A stretch of 12,956 nt of DNA from CAYSUS01 sp964434165 (GCA_964434165.1 CAYSUS010000155.1:1-12956); one strand, 5' to 3'; counted from the first letter of the stretch, positions 1 through 8,269 are shown. The notes: a model not told the origin generated them from the sequence alone. Program-made: numbers and translations.

Positions 1-1188
<1,188 letters not shown>

Positions 1189-1194
1189 GTACAC

Positions 1195-1200
1195 CCTCCT
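1195..1200 (-). promoter_or_regulatory. Ribosome binding site of rpoD
   Basis: Perfect AGGAGG on the minus strand, 6 nt before the GTG chosen as the rpoD start. It decides between two closely spaced in-frame GTG codons: the upstream one immediately abuts the site, the downstream one is at ideal spacing. Confidence 0.75.
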
Positions 1201-1201
1201 C

Positions 1202-1220
1202 GTACGCCCTCGTGGCGTGC
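1202..1220 (-). other. Small hairpin just upstream of the rpoD ribosome binding site
   Basis: Two 7-nt arms (1202-1208 and 1214-1220) around a 5-nt loop. In the rpoD mRNA they pair except for one C-A mismatch, with five consecutive pairs at the loop (ACGCC with GGCGU). The hairpin ends 1 nt before the AGGAGG at 1200-1195, so it could affect access of ribosomes. Such short stems are common by chance in GC-rich DNA. Confidence 0.25.
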
Positions 1221-1422
1221 TAGAGACCGGGTTGGTCGGATCGGTGGCGCGGGAGAAGCGATCCACTGGCGGGCAAGAAGCGGGGGACGACGGCAGGCGG
1301 TCTGGGCCGGCTGCGGGATGGTTCCGCGCGGGAACGGCCGGCGCAGGACCCGCGATGCGACGGGCGGTCGGGACCCCCTTCTTGGCACTCCCTTGCGACT
1401 CCGATCGAACCGGGCACGACCC

Positions 1423-3327
1423 TCACCCGTCCGTGGGCTCGGATATGCCGTGCCGGGCGCGCTCTTGCTGGACGATCCGGCGGAGAACGTCGATCTGATC
1501 GCCCTCCCCCAGACGCCCCTGGCGCAGCTCCACCGCCTGGGCGGGACGCTGCTGTTCGGCATGTCTTCGCTGATAGCTTCTCGTCAATTCCTCGATCAGG
1601 GCCTCAGGGTGCTCGATCCCCTTGGCGCGGCCCTGCTCGTCCAGCTCGACCAGGAGGCTCTTGATCGCCGGATGGTCGAACCGCAGCATCAGGCCGTCGA
1701 AGTCGGGCAGGACCCCCTCGTCCGACAGCCGGCAGCTTGCCTCGTAAATCCGTTGCGCCAGCGGGTGCGCGATCCACTCGGACGGGACTTGCCGACGGAT
1801 GGCCGGGACGTGCTCCGGATGGAGCACGACCAGCTCCAGCAGCTCGCGCTGCCACGGATCGAGCCGGGCCGCCGCGGGCGGGGACGCATCGCCGGGCTTG
1901 TCTGGGGCCGCCGACGGCCGCTGCGGTAAGCGGGCCTGGCCGCTGCGGCGCAGGGCCGTCAAACGCTGGCGGACCGCTTCCTCGGGCACGCGAAAGCTCT
2001 GCGCGAGCCGCTGAAGGATCCGCTCCTCGCGGAACCGGCCGCCGGACGACGAATCCGAGCGCAGCCGCGGGGCCCTGGCCACCACCGACACCAGGCGCTC
2101 CAGGGCCTCGCTGGCCGCGTGCACGTCGCGAGCCAGATCGATCCCCCGCGTCGCCGCCAGGAACGCGTGCTCCAGCGCGTCGCACGCCCGGGTCTCGATC
2201 AGGTCGCGGAACGCCTCGGCTCCGTGTTCTGCGAGGAAATCGGCCGGGTCGAGACCTTCCGGCAAGGTGGCGATCCGCAGGTCGGCGTTCTGGGCGACGA
2301 ACAGCTCCAGGACCTCCCCGGCACGGCGCTGGCCAGCCTTGTCGCCGTCAAGGACCAGGACGATCCGATCCACGAACCGCTTGAGCGTGCGCACGTGCTC
2401 CTCGCCCAGGGCCGTGCCCAGCACGGCCACGGCGCTCTCGAACCCGAACTGGTGGGCCGCGATGCAGTCGGTGTAACCCTCCACGACGACGGCGATCCGC
2501 GACCGCCGCATGGCGTCGCGGGCCACGTCCAGGCCGTAAAGCAACCGGCTCTTGGAGAACAGCGGCGTCTCGGGCGAGTTGATGTACTTGGCCGGGCCCG
2601 AGACGGGGGAGTCGGGCAGGACGCGCCCGCCAAGACCGACGGGCCGACCTTGTGAATCGCGAATCGCGAACAGCACCCGCCCGCGGAAGCGGTCATAGTA
2701 GCCCGGCCCGCTGGTGGACCGCGCCACGATGCCGATCTTCTCCAGGACCGCCGGGCTGTAACCGCGCTCGCCGGCCTGCCCAAGAATCCACGTCGAGGCG
2801 GGGGGCGCGAACCCGAGACGGAACGTGGCGATGCTCCGTTGCGTAACGCCTCGATGATCGAGGTAGCGGCGGGCCGGCTCGGCCTCCGGCGACTCGAGCA
2901 GGCAGCGGTGATACCGCTCCTCGGCCCAGGCCATGGCCTGGTAGAGCGCCCGCCTGTCGAACTGGCCGCCGGAAGGCCCGCGCTGGCGGCGCTGGGGCTC
3001 GAGCTCGATCCCCGCGCGGTCGGCAAGCATGCGCAAGGCCTCGGGGAACGTGACGCCTTCCATCTTCATCACGAAACTGAACACGTCGCCGCCGATGTCG
3101 CACACCCAGCACTTGAACGTCTGGCGCTCGGGGTTGACCTGGAGACTGGGCCGGGTGTCGTCGTGCCAGGGGCAAAGCCCCACGAGCATCCGTCCCTGGC
3201 GACGGAGCGAGATGCTAGCACCCACCAGATCGACGATGTCGATCGCCTGCTTGACCAGCTCCTTGGCGTCGAGCGACGAGCCGTACGACACCGTCCGCTC
3301 CCGGGTGGCAATCGCTGCGAAATCCAT
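1423..3327 (-). CDS. dnaG: DNA primase DnaG
   Basis: Primase that makes the RNA primers for replication at the fork, working with the replicative helicase. At 634 residues it is of normal family length. Domains in order: N-terminal zinc-binding domain (KQAIDIVDLVGASISLRRQG from 26; zinc ligands C52 and H55 in CPWHDD, C73 and C76 in FKCWVC), the RNA-polymerase core with the basic patch RFRGRVLFAIRD (213-224) and KYINSPETPLFSKS, the TOPRIM metal-binding motifs EGYTD (283-287) and DGDKAG (327-332), then a C-terminal helicase-binding region (from about 490, DPWQRELLELVVLHPEH to the end). All expected catalytic and zinc residues are present. The ATG at 3327 has a short purine stretch (GTAGGCGGA) just ahead of it; about 20 extra residues precede the conserved zinc-domain start, so a later start cannot be excluded. 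It is the first gene of a dnaG-rpoD unit with a strong promoter upstream. Confidence 0.97.
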   Translation of the reverse strand: MDFAAIATRERTVSYGSSLDAKELVKQAIDIVDLVGASISLRRQGRMLVGLCPWHDDTRPSLQVNPERQTFKCWVCDIGGDVFSFVMKMEGVTFPEALRMLADRAGIELEPQRRQRGPSGGQFDRRALYQAMAWAEERYHRCLLESPEAEPARRYLDHRGVTQRSIATFRLGFAPPASTWILGQAGERGYSPAVLEKIGIVARSTSGPGYYDRFRGRVLFAIRDSQGRPVGLGGRVLPDSPVSGPAKYINSPETPLFSKSRLLYGLDVARDAMRRSRIAVVVEGYTDCIAAHQFGFESAVAVLGTALGEEHVRTLKRFVDRIVLVLDGDKAGQRRAGEVLELFVAQNADLRIATLPEGLDPADFLAEHGAEAFRDLIETRACDALEHAFLAATRGIDLARDVHAASEALERLVSVVARAPRLRSDSSSGGRFREERILQRLAQSFRVPEEAVRQRLTALRRSGQARLPQRPSAAPDKPGDASPPAAARLDPWQRELLELVVLHPEHVPAIRRQVPSEWIAHPLAQRIYEASCRLSDEGVLPDFDGLMLRFDHPAIKSLLVELDEQGRAKGIEHPEALIEELTRSYQRRHAEQQRPAQAVELRQGRLGEGDQIDVLRRIVQQERARHGISEPTDG

Positions 3328-3343
3328 TCCGCCTACCGCAGGT

Positions 3344-3361
3344 CGGCAAATCCATTTGCCG
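3344..3361. repeat. Perfect palindrome in the dnaG leader (8-bp arms, 2-bp centre)
   Basis: CGGCAAAT-CC-ATTTGCCG, arms 3344-3351 and 3354-3361, lying 17-34 bp before the dnaG ATG and downstream of the predicted transcription start. As DNA it resembles an operator for a dimeric repressor. As RNA it can form a 7-bp stem with a UGGA tetraloop just upstream of the start codon. It stands out as the AT-richest symmetric element in a very GC-rich leader. Confidence 0.5.
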
Positions 3362-3374
3362 GGCCGCCGGCACA

Positions 3375-3386
3375 GGCCTCGAGGCC
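3375..3386. repeat. 12-bp perfect palindrome in the dnaG leader
   Basis: GGCCTCGAGGCC, within the predicted 5' leader of the dnaG-rpoD transcript, 14 bp from the second palindrome at 3344-3361. GC-rich palindromes of this size can arise by chance here, so an operator or RNA stem role is tentative. Confidence 0.3.
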
Positions 3387-3423
3387 GGCAGCCGCATGGA
3401 AGTTTCCGTCAAAGCGGCCGGCG

Positions 3424-3452
3424 ATTATAGCGCCGCAGCGAAAACGGGTCAA
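3424..3452 (-). promoter_or_regulatory. Sigma-70 promoter for dnaG-rpoD
   Basis: On the minus strand TTGACC (3452-3447) and a perfect TATAAT (3429-3424) are separated by exactly 17 bp, 11 of 12 matches to the primary sigma consensus. Transcription should start near 3417, giving a leader of about 90 nt before the dnaG ATG. The match fits the consensus-type region 2.4 of the RpoD encoded two genes downstream, implying autoregulation. Confidence 0.85.
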
Positions 3453-3467
3453 GAACGAACGCAGCGC

Positions 3468-3482
3468 AGGGACGCGGTCCCT
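3468..3482. other. 6-bp hairpin between the lipoprotein gene and the dnaG promoter
   Basis: AGGGAC-GCG-GTCCCT, a perfect 6-bp stem with a 3-nt loop, 15 bp on the upstream side of the dnaG -35 box and 2 bp from a second, stronger inverted repeat. With that repeat it may form a tandem structure separating the lipoprotein gene from the dnaG-rpoD operon. Confidence 0.35.
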
Positions 3483-3484
3483 CG

Positions 3485-3505
3485 GTCCCGCGCCCGGCGC
3501 GGGAC
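3485..3505 (-). terminator. Candidate terminator hairpin after the lipoprotein gene
   Basis: Perfect inverted repeat with 10-bp arms (GTCCCGCGCC at 3485-3494, GGCGCGGGAC at 3496-3505) around one base; in RNA a 9-bp GC-rich stem with a 3-nt loop. It lies 54 bp after the stop codon of the minus-strand lipoprotein gene and before the dnaG promoter. No T-tract follows, so it would be a GC-only hairpin terminator or an mRNA 3'-end stabiliser rather than a classic intrinsic terminator. Confidence 0.5.
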
Positions 3506-3558
3506 TGCGCAGGCATGCCGGGCCGCGGCGGCCCGGCTCGGTCTGCCGCCTGAATCGG

Positions 3559-6039
3559 CTACTCCACCTGCCAGGCCTCCACCGCTTGGGGAGTCGCGAC
3601 GAGCAGCGCGGGCTTTCCGCCGAGCGTCGCGGTGGCGAGGCCGTTCAAGGGCGACCCGTAGTTGAACCTGTCGATCAGCTTCCCGTCCGGAGCGAGGACG
3701 TGGATCGATCCGTCCGCGCCCGGCAGGATCCACTGACCGGCTCCCGAGCCCAACAGACGACCGCTCGCCACGGGTTCCACCATGGTCTCGGGAAAGCCCT
3801 CCGGCATCGGGTAGGTCCACAACTCCTGGCCCTGGAGGCTGAAGCCCACGACCAGAACCCGTCCCAGCTGTAGCACGCTCAGGCCGCACCATTGCGGCTG
3901 GCCGTCGCCCGTCAGATCGCGCGCAAAGGCGGCGTACAGGGGCCGGTTGGTGAGTCCGGTCTCCCCCCGCACCGTCCCGTCGGCGTCGAGGCCCACCAGC
4001 GATCCGCGGTCGTGGGCGCACCAGAGAAGCCTTCGTCCCTGGGCGTCGGGCCCACCCACGGCCAGGCGTGCCACGTTGGTGACCTTGCGGAAGGACCACT
4101 GGCGCCGTCCCTCCAGGCTCACGCCCTGCACGCCCACCGGGCCGAAGTAGCTGACGTACAGGCCGAGCCGCCCGTCACCGCGGAGGTCGGCCAGTTGCGC
4201 GTCGTAGACCCCCGGATGGGGATGGTCCAGGGCGTCCTCGGGGAAGTGCAGAACCGGCTTGAACTGCTCGTCGAAAACGTGGACTCGCTGCTGCCCGACC
4301 GCCACCCCTCCGAACAGGCGGCGCCCCTCGCCGGAGACCGCGCTCATCAGGAAAGTGACGACCTCGCGATCCTCGAGATCCAGGGAATGCGACGCCGCCA
4401 CCTTGCCGTCGGCGGTGAGCTCGGCGACCCCCTTGGGGCCGTCCAGGACGAGAATCCGCGGCGATCCGTCGGCCTTGGGCACCACGAGGAGGTTGCCCGG
4501 CGATTTGACGTCCGTACATTTCCACAGCGGGCTGAGCCGGAGCCGCTGAGGCTCGCTCCTTGGGGCGATCTCGGCCCGGGGGATCTCCTGCTTCGCGACG
4601 AGGCCGCCCGGCGGCGGCTCGCCTGCCTCGGCGCGTTTCAGCGCCTCCTCGAACTGGCGGACCTGCTCCTCGAACGCAGCCACGGCGGCCTCGCAGATGT
4701 CCTCCCCAGCGAGGAGCTTCTCGATTTTGGCGGCGAGGTCGGCCGCCAGGTTGCCTCCCGACGCTCGCGAGTGCTCCTGGACACGCCCGTCCGGGCCGAT
4801 GAGGATTCCGGTGGGGATCTCCGAGACGAGCAACTGGCGGAAGCTGTGCCCCTGGGGATCGCGGAGCACGGGGATCGTCACGCCCAGTTTCGCAAACAGA
4901 TCCTCAAGCTCCCGGCCATCGACGCCGGGCGGGTCGAGGTTGACCGCGAAGAACGCGACCTTCGGGTTATCCCGATACCTCTCATACACTTGCTGGGCCT
5001 GCGGAAGGGCCTCGCGGCACGGCTGGCAGCCCACCGCCCAGAAGTCCAGGTACACGACCTTGCCGCGCAGCTTCTGGGGCGTCACCGTGTTGCCCGAAAG
5101 CCCCACGTACTCGAACGGGGGCGCCGCCTTCCCCAACAGCCTGCCCGGCACGGGCGCGCTTCGCGGGTCGGGCACGAAGTACTGCACCCGCCGGGCATCG
5201 GGCGGCACCTCGTACTCGAATGCGGTCGGATCGATGTCCTCGCCCAGGCGCGCGCCGACGAAATCGACGATCACCGAGATCGGTCGGAACGGCCCGGCCT
5301 CGGCCGCCTCGTCGCGCGGCTCGATCGGGTATTCGATCCGGCGAAGGGCGGAACTGGCCTCGTCGATCCAGAAGATGCCCTGCCCCTCGCGCCTCTTCAT
5401 CAGCACTCGGTGGCACTGCCGGCCGTCGATCTCGGCCGGCTCCAGAAGCTCCATCTCCGCGTCCCCGGCCATGATCTCCTTCATGGGATCGTCGCCTGCC
5501 AGAAGCATGAACTGCGTCGGCCCGCCGACGCGACCGCCGAACACGACGTCCGTGAGGATGGGGTCCTGAAACACAGCTTGCAGCGTCAGCTTGTCCGGGG
5601 CCTCCAGGTCGAGGACCTGCTGGGGCAGATCATCGATCGAGGCGCGCAGCCGATCTCCGTCGCAAACGACACGTGCTTGATACACCTCCATGCGGACCTT
5701 GTCCGGCCGTCGAAAGCTGACCGCGAAGTTGGCCGAATCCTCGGTCTCTTCCTCGCCCGTTTTCGCCAGCAAGCGCACCGTGCCCGCGTCGGCGTACGTG
5801 GACGCGGATTGGTAGGCCGCGACCATGGCCTCCAGCACCTCGCGGGCCGAGGCCCCGGAGGCCTTCTCCTTCGACCCCGCGTCCGCGTCGCCGGAGCTCG
5901 GCGACGCGTCGTCTCCACCGGCGCCGGAAGGTGGGGCGCCGCAGCCCGAGCAGAGCACCAGGCACAAAGCCACCAGGCCGCAAGCAGGAAAAGCCGTCGG
6001 AAGAGCGCGGGGAAGCACAGGAGGGAATGCCCGGGTCAT
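3559..6039 (-). CDS. Predicted lipoprotein: LolA-like, TlpA/thioredoxin and beta-propeller domains in one chain
   Basis: An 826-residue secreted, probably membrane-anchored protein of unknown exact role. The start is the ATG at 6039, preceded by AAGGA at 8 nt. It begins a signal peptide with hydrophobic core (GLVALCLVLCSGC) and lipobox-like cysteine C33, followed by a low-complexity Gly/Ser/Asp linker. About 63-290 resembles LolA/DUF2092-type lipoprotein-carrier domains (an expected start of VLEAMVAAYQSASTYADAGT, then FRRPDKVRMEV). About 300-444 is a TlpA-like thioredoxin domain with WAVGCQPCRE (redox cysteines C338 and C341) and the cis-proline in EIPTG (P409). A coiled, Glu/Ala-rich stretch leads to a C-terminal propeller with VCBS/FG-GAP-like turns (LADLRGDGRLGLYV, FARDLTGDGQPQW). 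Extra in-frame codons extend to 6180 but would put the signal peptide internally. It may couple lipid or lipoprotein handling to thiol-disulfide exchange, which is inference only. Confidence 0.88.
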   Translation of the reverse strand: MTRAFPPVLPRALPTAFPACGLVALCLVLCSGCGAPPSGAGGDDASPSSGDADAGSKEKASGASAREVLEAMVAAYQSASTYADAGTVRLLAKTGEEETEDSANFAVSFRRPDKVRMEVYQARVVCDGDRLRASIDDLPQQVLDLEAPDKLTLQAVFQDPILTDVVFGGRVGGPTQFMLLAGDDPMKEIMAGDAEMELLEPAEIDGRQCHRVLMKRREGQGIFWIDEASSALRRIEYPIEPRDEAAEAGPFRPISVIVDFVGARLGEDIDPTAFEYEVPPDARRVQYFVPDPRSAPVPGRLLGKAAPPFEYVGLSGNTVTPQKLRGKVVYLDFWAVGCQPCREALPQAQQVYERYRDNPKVAFFAVNLDPPGVDGRELEDLFAKLGVTIPVLRDPQGHSFRQLLVSEIPTGILIGPDGRVQEHSRASGGNLAADLAAKIEKLLAGEDICEAAVAAFEEQVRQFEEALKRAEAGEPPPGGLVAKQEIPRAEIAPRSEPQRLRLSPLWKCTDVKSPGNLLVVPKADGSPRILVLDGPKGVAELTADGKVAASHSLDLEDREVVTFLMSAVSGEGRRLFGGVAVGQQRVHVFDEQFKPVLHFPEDALDHPHPGVYDAQLADLRGDGRLGLYVSYFGPVGVQGVSLEGRRQWSFRKVTNVARLAVGGPDAQGRRLLWCAHDRGSLVGLDADGTVRGETGLTNRPLYAAFARDLTGDGQPQWCGLSVLQLGRVLVVGFSLQGQELWTYPMPEGFPETMVEPVASGRLLGSGAGQWILPGADGSIHVLAPDGKLIDRFNYGSPLNGLATATLGGKPALLVATPQAVEAWQVE

Positions 6040-6290
6040 TGCGTGAATCCTTGTCTGAAGATGCGCAAGTGCGGTCCGCTCCGGCTTGGGTGAAGCGGGC
6101 GGGAAGAGGTACCAAAACCGCGCTGTCGCATCCATCCCAATTCCCTCCACGCGGCGCGAGAATCGGCGCATGCGTCGCACACGACACGTCCTCGGGTCCT
6201 TCTCCCATTATTGACCGAGTGCGCGACCAAGCGATAAGATGGATCGCGTCCCAAGGTTCGCCGATTCGCCCGTCTTTCCCAAGTTCACAC
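6040..6290. other. Divergent intergenic region between lipoprotein and LarA-like genes
   Basis: 251 bp separating the two divergent start codons. No gene or RNA was recognised. It contains a candidate plus-strand promoter at 6211-6240 and no convincing minus-strand promoter, so the lipoprotein promoter is probably of a weaker or alternative type. Confidence 0.5.
6211..6240 (+). promoter_or_regulatory. Candidate promoter for the LarA-like/yggS operon
   Basis: TTGACC (6211-6216) with either GATAAG (6233-6238, 16-bp spacer) or TAAGAT (6235-6240, 18-bp spacer); each -10 matches consensus at 4 of 6. The -35 box is identical to that of the strong dnaG promoter in this window. It lies 51 bp before the ATG at 6291. 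Confidence 0.5.
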
Positions 6291-7520
6291 ATGCCGTCCT
6301 CCGTCCGCTACGGTATCGATTGCATGGTGGAGCTCGACCTTGCCGACTCGGCGCTGGTCGGGGAGTGCGGAGTGCCGCGCGAGGACCCCGTGGCCGATCT
6401 AGGCAAGGCCGTTGCCGAGGCCCTGAGCGAACCGATTGGCTTTCCGCCGTTGGGCCGAGCGATCGTCCCCGGCGACCACGTGGCGATCACCCTGGACTAC
6501 GGCCTGCCCCACGCCCAGGAACTGGTTCGCGGGGTCGTGGACGTGCTGCTGGAGTCCGGCATCGACCCGTGCGACGTGACGGTGCTCCGCACCGCGGCCG
6601 AGGCCGAGGCATCGGTGGGCGATCCCTGCGAGCTGTTGCCCGACGACGTCCGCGACCGCGTCCGGCTTCAGACGCACGATCCGGCCGACGCGAGCGGGCT
6701 GGCCTACCTCGCGGCGACCGAGTCGGGGCATCGCATCTTCCTCAACCGGACCATCGTGGACGCCGAGGTGGTCGTACCCGTCGGGTGCCTGCAAAGTAGC
6801 GGCGTGCCCGACTACTTCGGACTGTTCGGATCGGTCTTTCCGGCGTTCTCCGACCTGAACACCCAGCTTCGCTACCGCTCGCTGGAGGTGGGGGCCAGGG
6901 ACCGCGACGAGAAGCAGCGGCTGACGTCGGAGTCGGCGGAGGTCGGCTGGCTGTTGGGCGCGGCGTTCGCGATTCAGATCGTGCCCGGCCCCGGCGAGAG
7001 CGTGCTCCACGTGTTGGCCGGCGAGGTCCGCGACGTGGGGCGCCGCGGCCGGCGTCTTTACGACGCCGCCTGGCGGTGGTCGGTACCCAGGAAGGCCAGC
7101 CTCGTAGTCGCGGCGATCGAGGGCGGCCGCGCGCAGCAGACGTGGCACAACGTGGGCCGCGCTCTGGCCGCTGCCATGCCGCTGGTCGATTCGGGCGGGT
7201 CCGTGGCCGTGTGCTGCACGTTGGGCGACAGCCCGGGAATGGCCATGAAGTCGCTGATCGGGGCCGAAGTCCCGCGCAAGGCCCTGCGCCGCCTGGGCGA
7301 CGAGCGCCCCGAGGACATCGTCCCGGCCGTGCAACTGGTGCGGGCGCTGGAGCGTGCCCGCGTGTACCTTCTCAGCGGAATCGACGAGTCCATCGTCGAG
7401 GACCTGGACATGGTGCCTTTGAGCAGCGAGGCGGAGCTCGCCCGACTGGCAGGCCAACATGAGACGTGCATCCTGCTTTCGAATGCGCCGCACGCCTCGG
7501 TCCGGGTGCGCGACGCGTGA
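6291..7520 (+). CDS. LarA/DUF2088-like protein, apparently lacking nickel-pincer and catalytic residues
   Basis: A 409-residue cytoplasmic protein resembling the lactate racemase (LarA) superfamily. Supporting signs are an N-terminal VPGDHVAITLDYG (59-71), where LarA has its Asp-x-x-Arg sugar-phosphate motif, then THDPAD (128-133), and the family-like FLNRTIVDAEVVVPVGC (150-166), normally followed by His/Lys ligands in a glycine-rich GFSGG-x-K segment. A later block, NVGRALAAAMPLVDSGGSVA (287-306), fits the C-terminal half. Here the Arg of the first motif is replaced (DYGL), no His is seen near 100-106, and 167-190 (LQSSGVPDYFGLFGSVFPAF) has neither the His nor the Lys that hold the nickel-pincer cofactor. 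It may therefore be a non-racemase or non-enzymatic homologue; substrate unknown. The ATG at 6291 precedes the family-typical RYGID start; its ribosome binding site is weak. It heads the plus-strand block with yggS 41 bp on. Confidence 0.8.
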   Translation: MPSSVRYGIDCMVELDLADSALVGECGVPREDPVADLGKAVAEALSEPIGFPPLGRAIVPGDHVAITLDYGLPHAQELVRGVVDVLLESGIDPCDVTVLRTAAEAEASVGDPCELLPDDVRDRVRLQTHDPADASGLAYLAATESGHRIFLNRTIVDAEVVVPVGCLQSSGVPDYFGLFGSVFPAFSDLNTQLRYRSLEVGARDRDEKQRLTSESAEVGWLLGAAFAIQIVPGPGESVLHVLAGEVRDVGRRGRRLYDAAWRWSVPRKASLVVAAIEGGRAQQTWHNVGRALAAAMPLVDSGGSVAVCCTLGDSPGMAMKSLIGAEVPRKALRRLGDERPEDIVPAVQLVRALERARVYLLSGIDESIVEDLDMVPLSSEAELARLAGQHETCILLSNAPHASVRVRDA

Positions 7521-7561
7521 GGCGTTGCGTCGGGGACCGCCGGGAGCGTGCGAAACACCCC

Positions 7562-8269
7562 ATGCCTGACCAAGCTGCGACGATCGCCGCCAACCTCGCC
7601 TCCGTGCACGAGCGGATCGCCGAGGCCGCGCGGAGAGCCGGGCGCGCGCCCGACGCGGTCCGCCTCGTGGGGGTGACCAAGTACGTCGAGCCCCCCGTGG
7701 CTCGGCTTCTGGTCGAGGCGGGGTGCCGCCTCCTGGGCGAGAGCCGCCCCCAGCAGCTTTGGCGCAAGGCCGAGATCCTGCAGGATCTGCCGGCGAAGTG
7801 GCACCTGATCGGGCACCTTCAGCGGAACAAGGTGGCGCGGACCGTGCCCCTGGTCGAGATGATCGAGTCGGCCGACAGCCCGCGCCTGCTGGAGGCGATC
7901 GACGGGGCAGGCGCGGCGATCGGGCGGCGCGTGCCGGTCCTCATCGAGGTCAACGTGTCGGGCGAGGAGGCCAAGACAGGGCTGCCGGTGGAGCAGATCG
8001 AACCGCTGCTGGAGGCCGCCTCCGCGTGGCCGCACGTCGAGATCCGCGGGCTGATGGGCATGGCGTCGCTGGAGGGCGGGCCGGAGGCGGCCCGGCGCGA
8101 CTTCGCCGCCCTGCGAGCCCTGCGCGATCGGCTTCGCCCCGATTGTCCCGGCAGAGTCTCGATGGACGAGCTCTCCATGGGCATGAGCGGCGACTTCGAG
8201 GCGGCGATCGAGGAGGGGGCGACGATCGTCCGCGTGGGCTCGGCGCTGTTCGAGGGAATCGAAGTATGA
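7562..8269 (+). CDS. yggS: YggS/PLPBP-family pyridoxal-phosphate homeostasis protein
   Basis: PLP-binding single-domain TIM-barrel protein of the YggS/PROSC family, thought to buffer free pyridoxal 5'-phosphate and amino-acid pools; no catalytic reaction is established for the family. Its 235 residues are typical. Motifs: the PLP lysine K40 in VGVTKYV, LLGESRPQQL (57-66, where many members have GENYVQE), WHLIGHLQRNK (80-90), EVNVSGEEAKTG (129-140), GLMGMA and the phosphate-binding end LSMGMSGDFEAAIEEGATIV (204-223). The start at ATG 7562 gives the usual short leader before the first helix. An in-frame GTG at 7517 overlaps the stop of the previous gene (GTGA) and would add 15 basic, non-conserved residues. 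Its stop overlaps the start of yggU. Confidence 0.93.
   Translation: MPDQAATIAANLASVHERIAEAARRAGRAPDAVRLVGVTKYVEPPVARLLVEAGCRLLGESRPQQLWRKAEILQDLPAKWHLIGHLQRNKVARTVPLVEMIESADSPRLLEAIDGAGAAIGRRVPVLIEVNVSGEEAKTGLPVEQIEPLLEAASAWPHVEIRGLMGMASLEGGPEAARRDFAALRALRDRLRPDCPGRVSMDELSMGMSGDFEAAIEEGATIVRVGSALFEGIEV

Larger units (their letters stand above)
1189..1422 (-). other. dnaG-rpoD intergenic spacer, no gene seen
   Basis: 234 bp between the dnaG stop and the rpoD start. No conserved protein, tRNA or convincing -10/-35 pair was seen on the minus strand, so rpoD is probably transcribed with dnaG. It holds a 5-bp hairpin, GTTCC/GGAAC (1321-1325 and 1331-1335, 5-nt loop), flanked by two copies of the self-complementary GCCGGC (1306-1311 and 1337-1342) that could extend the stem with an asymmetric internal loop. 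No T-tract follows, so it is not a clear terminator. A site for RNA processing or partial attenuation between the two genes, as known for the enterobacterial dnaG-rpoD spacer, is possible but unproven. Confidence 0.4.

Noticed and set aside
3215..3412. Possible small leader gene starting in the dnaG leader
   Set aside because: The frame overlaps dnaG out of phase, is rich in Arg and Gly, and has no ribosome binding site.
3892..6093. 733-codon plus-strand frame opposite the lipoprotein gene
   Set aside because: The minus-strand frame shows a signal peptide, lipobox and thioredoxin motif; the plus frame has no motif and is explained by third-position GC.
6040..6180. N-terminal extension of the lipoprotein to the ATG at 6180
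   Set aside because: It would place the signal peptide about 60 residues inside the protein; the ATG at 6039 has a good ribosome binding site.
7517..7564. GTG start for yggS overlapping the LarA-like stop codon
   Set aside because: The GTGA overlap is attractive, but the 15 added residues are basic and not family-like, whereas the ATG at 7562 gives the usual N-terminus.
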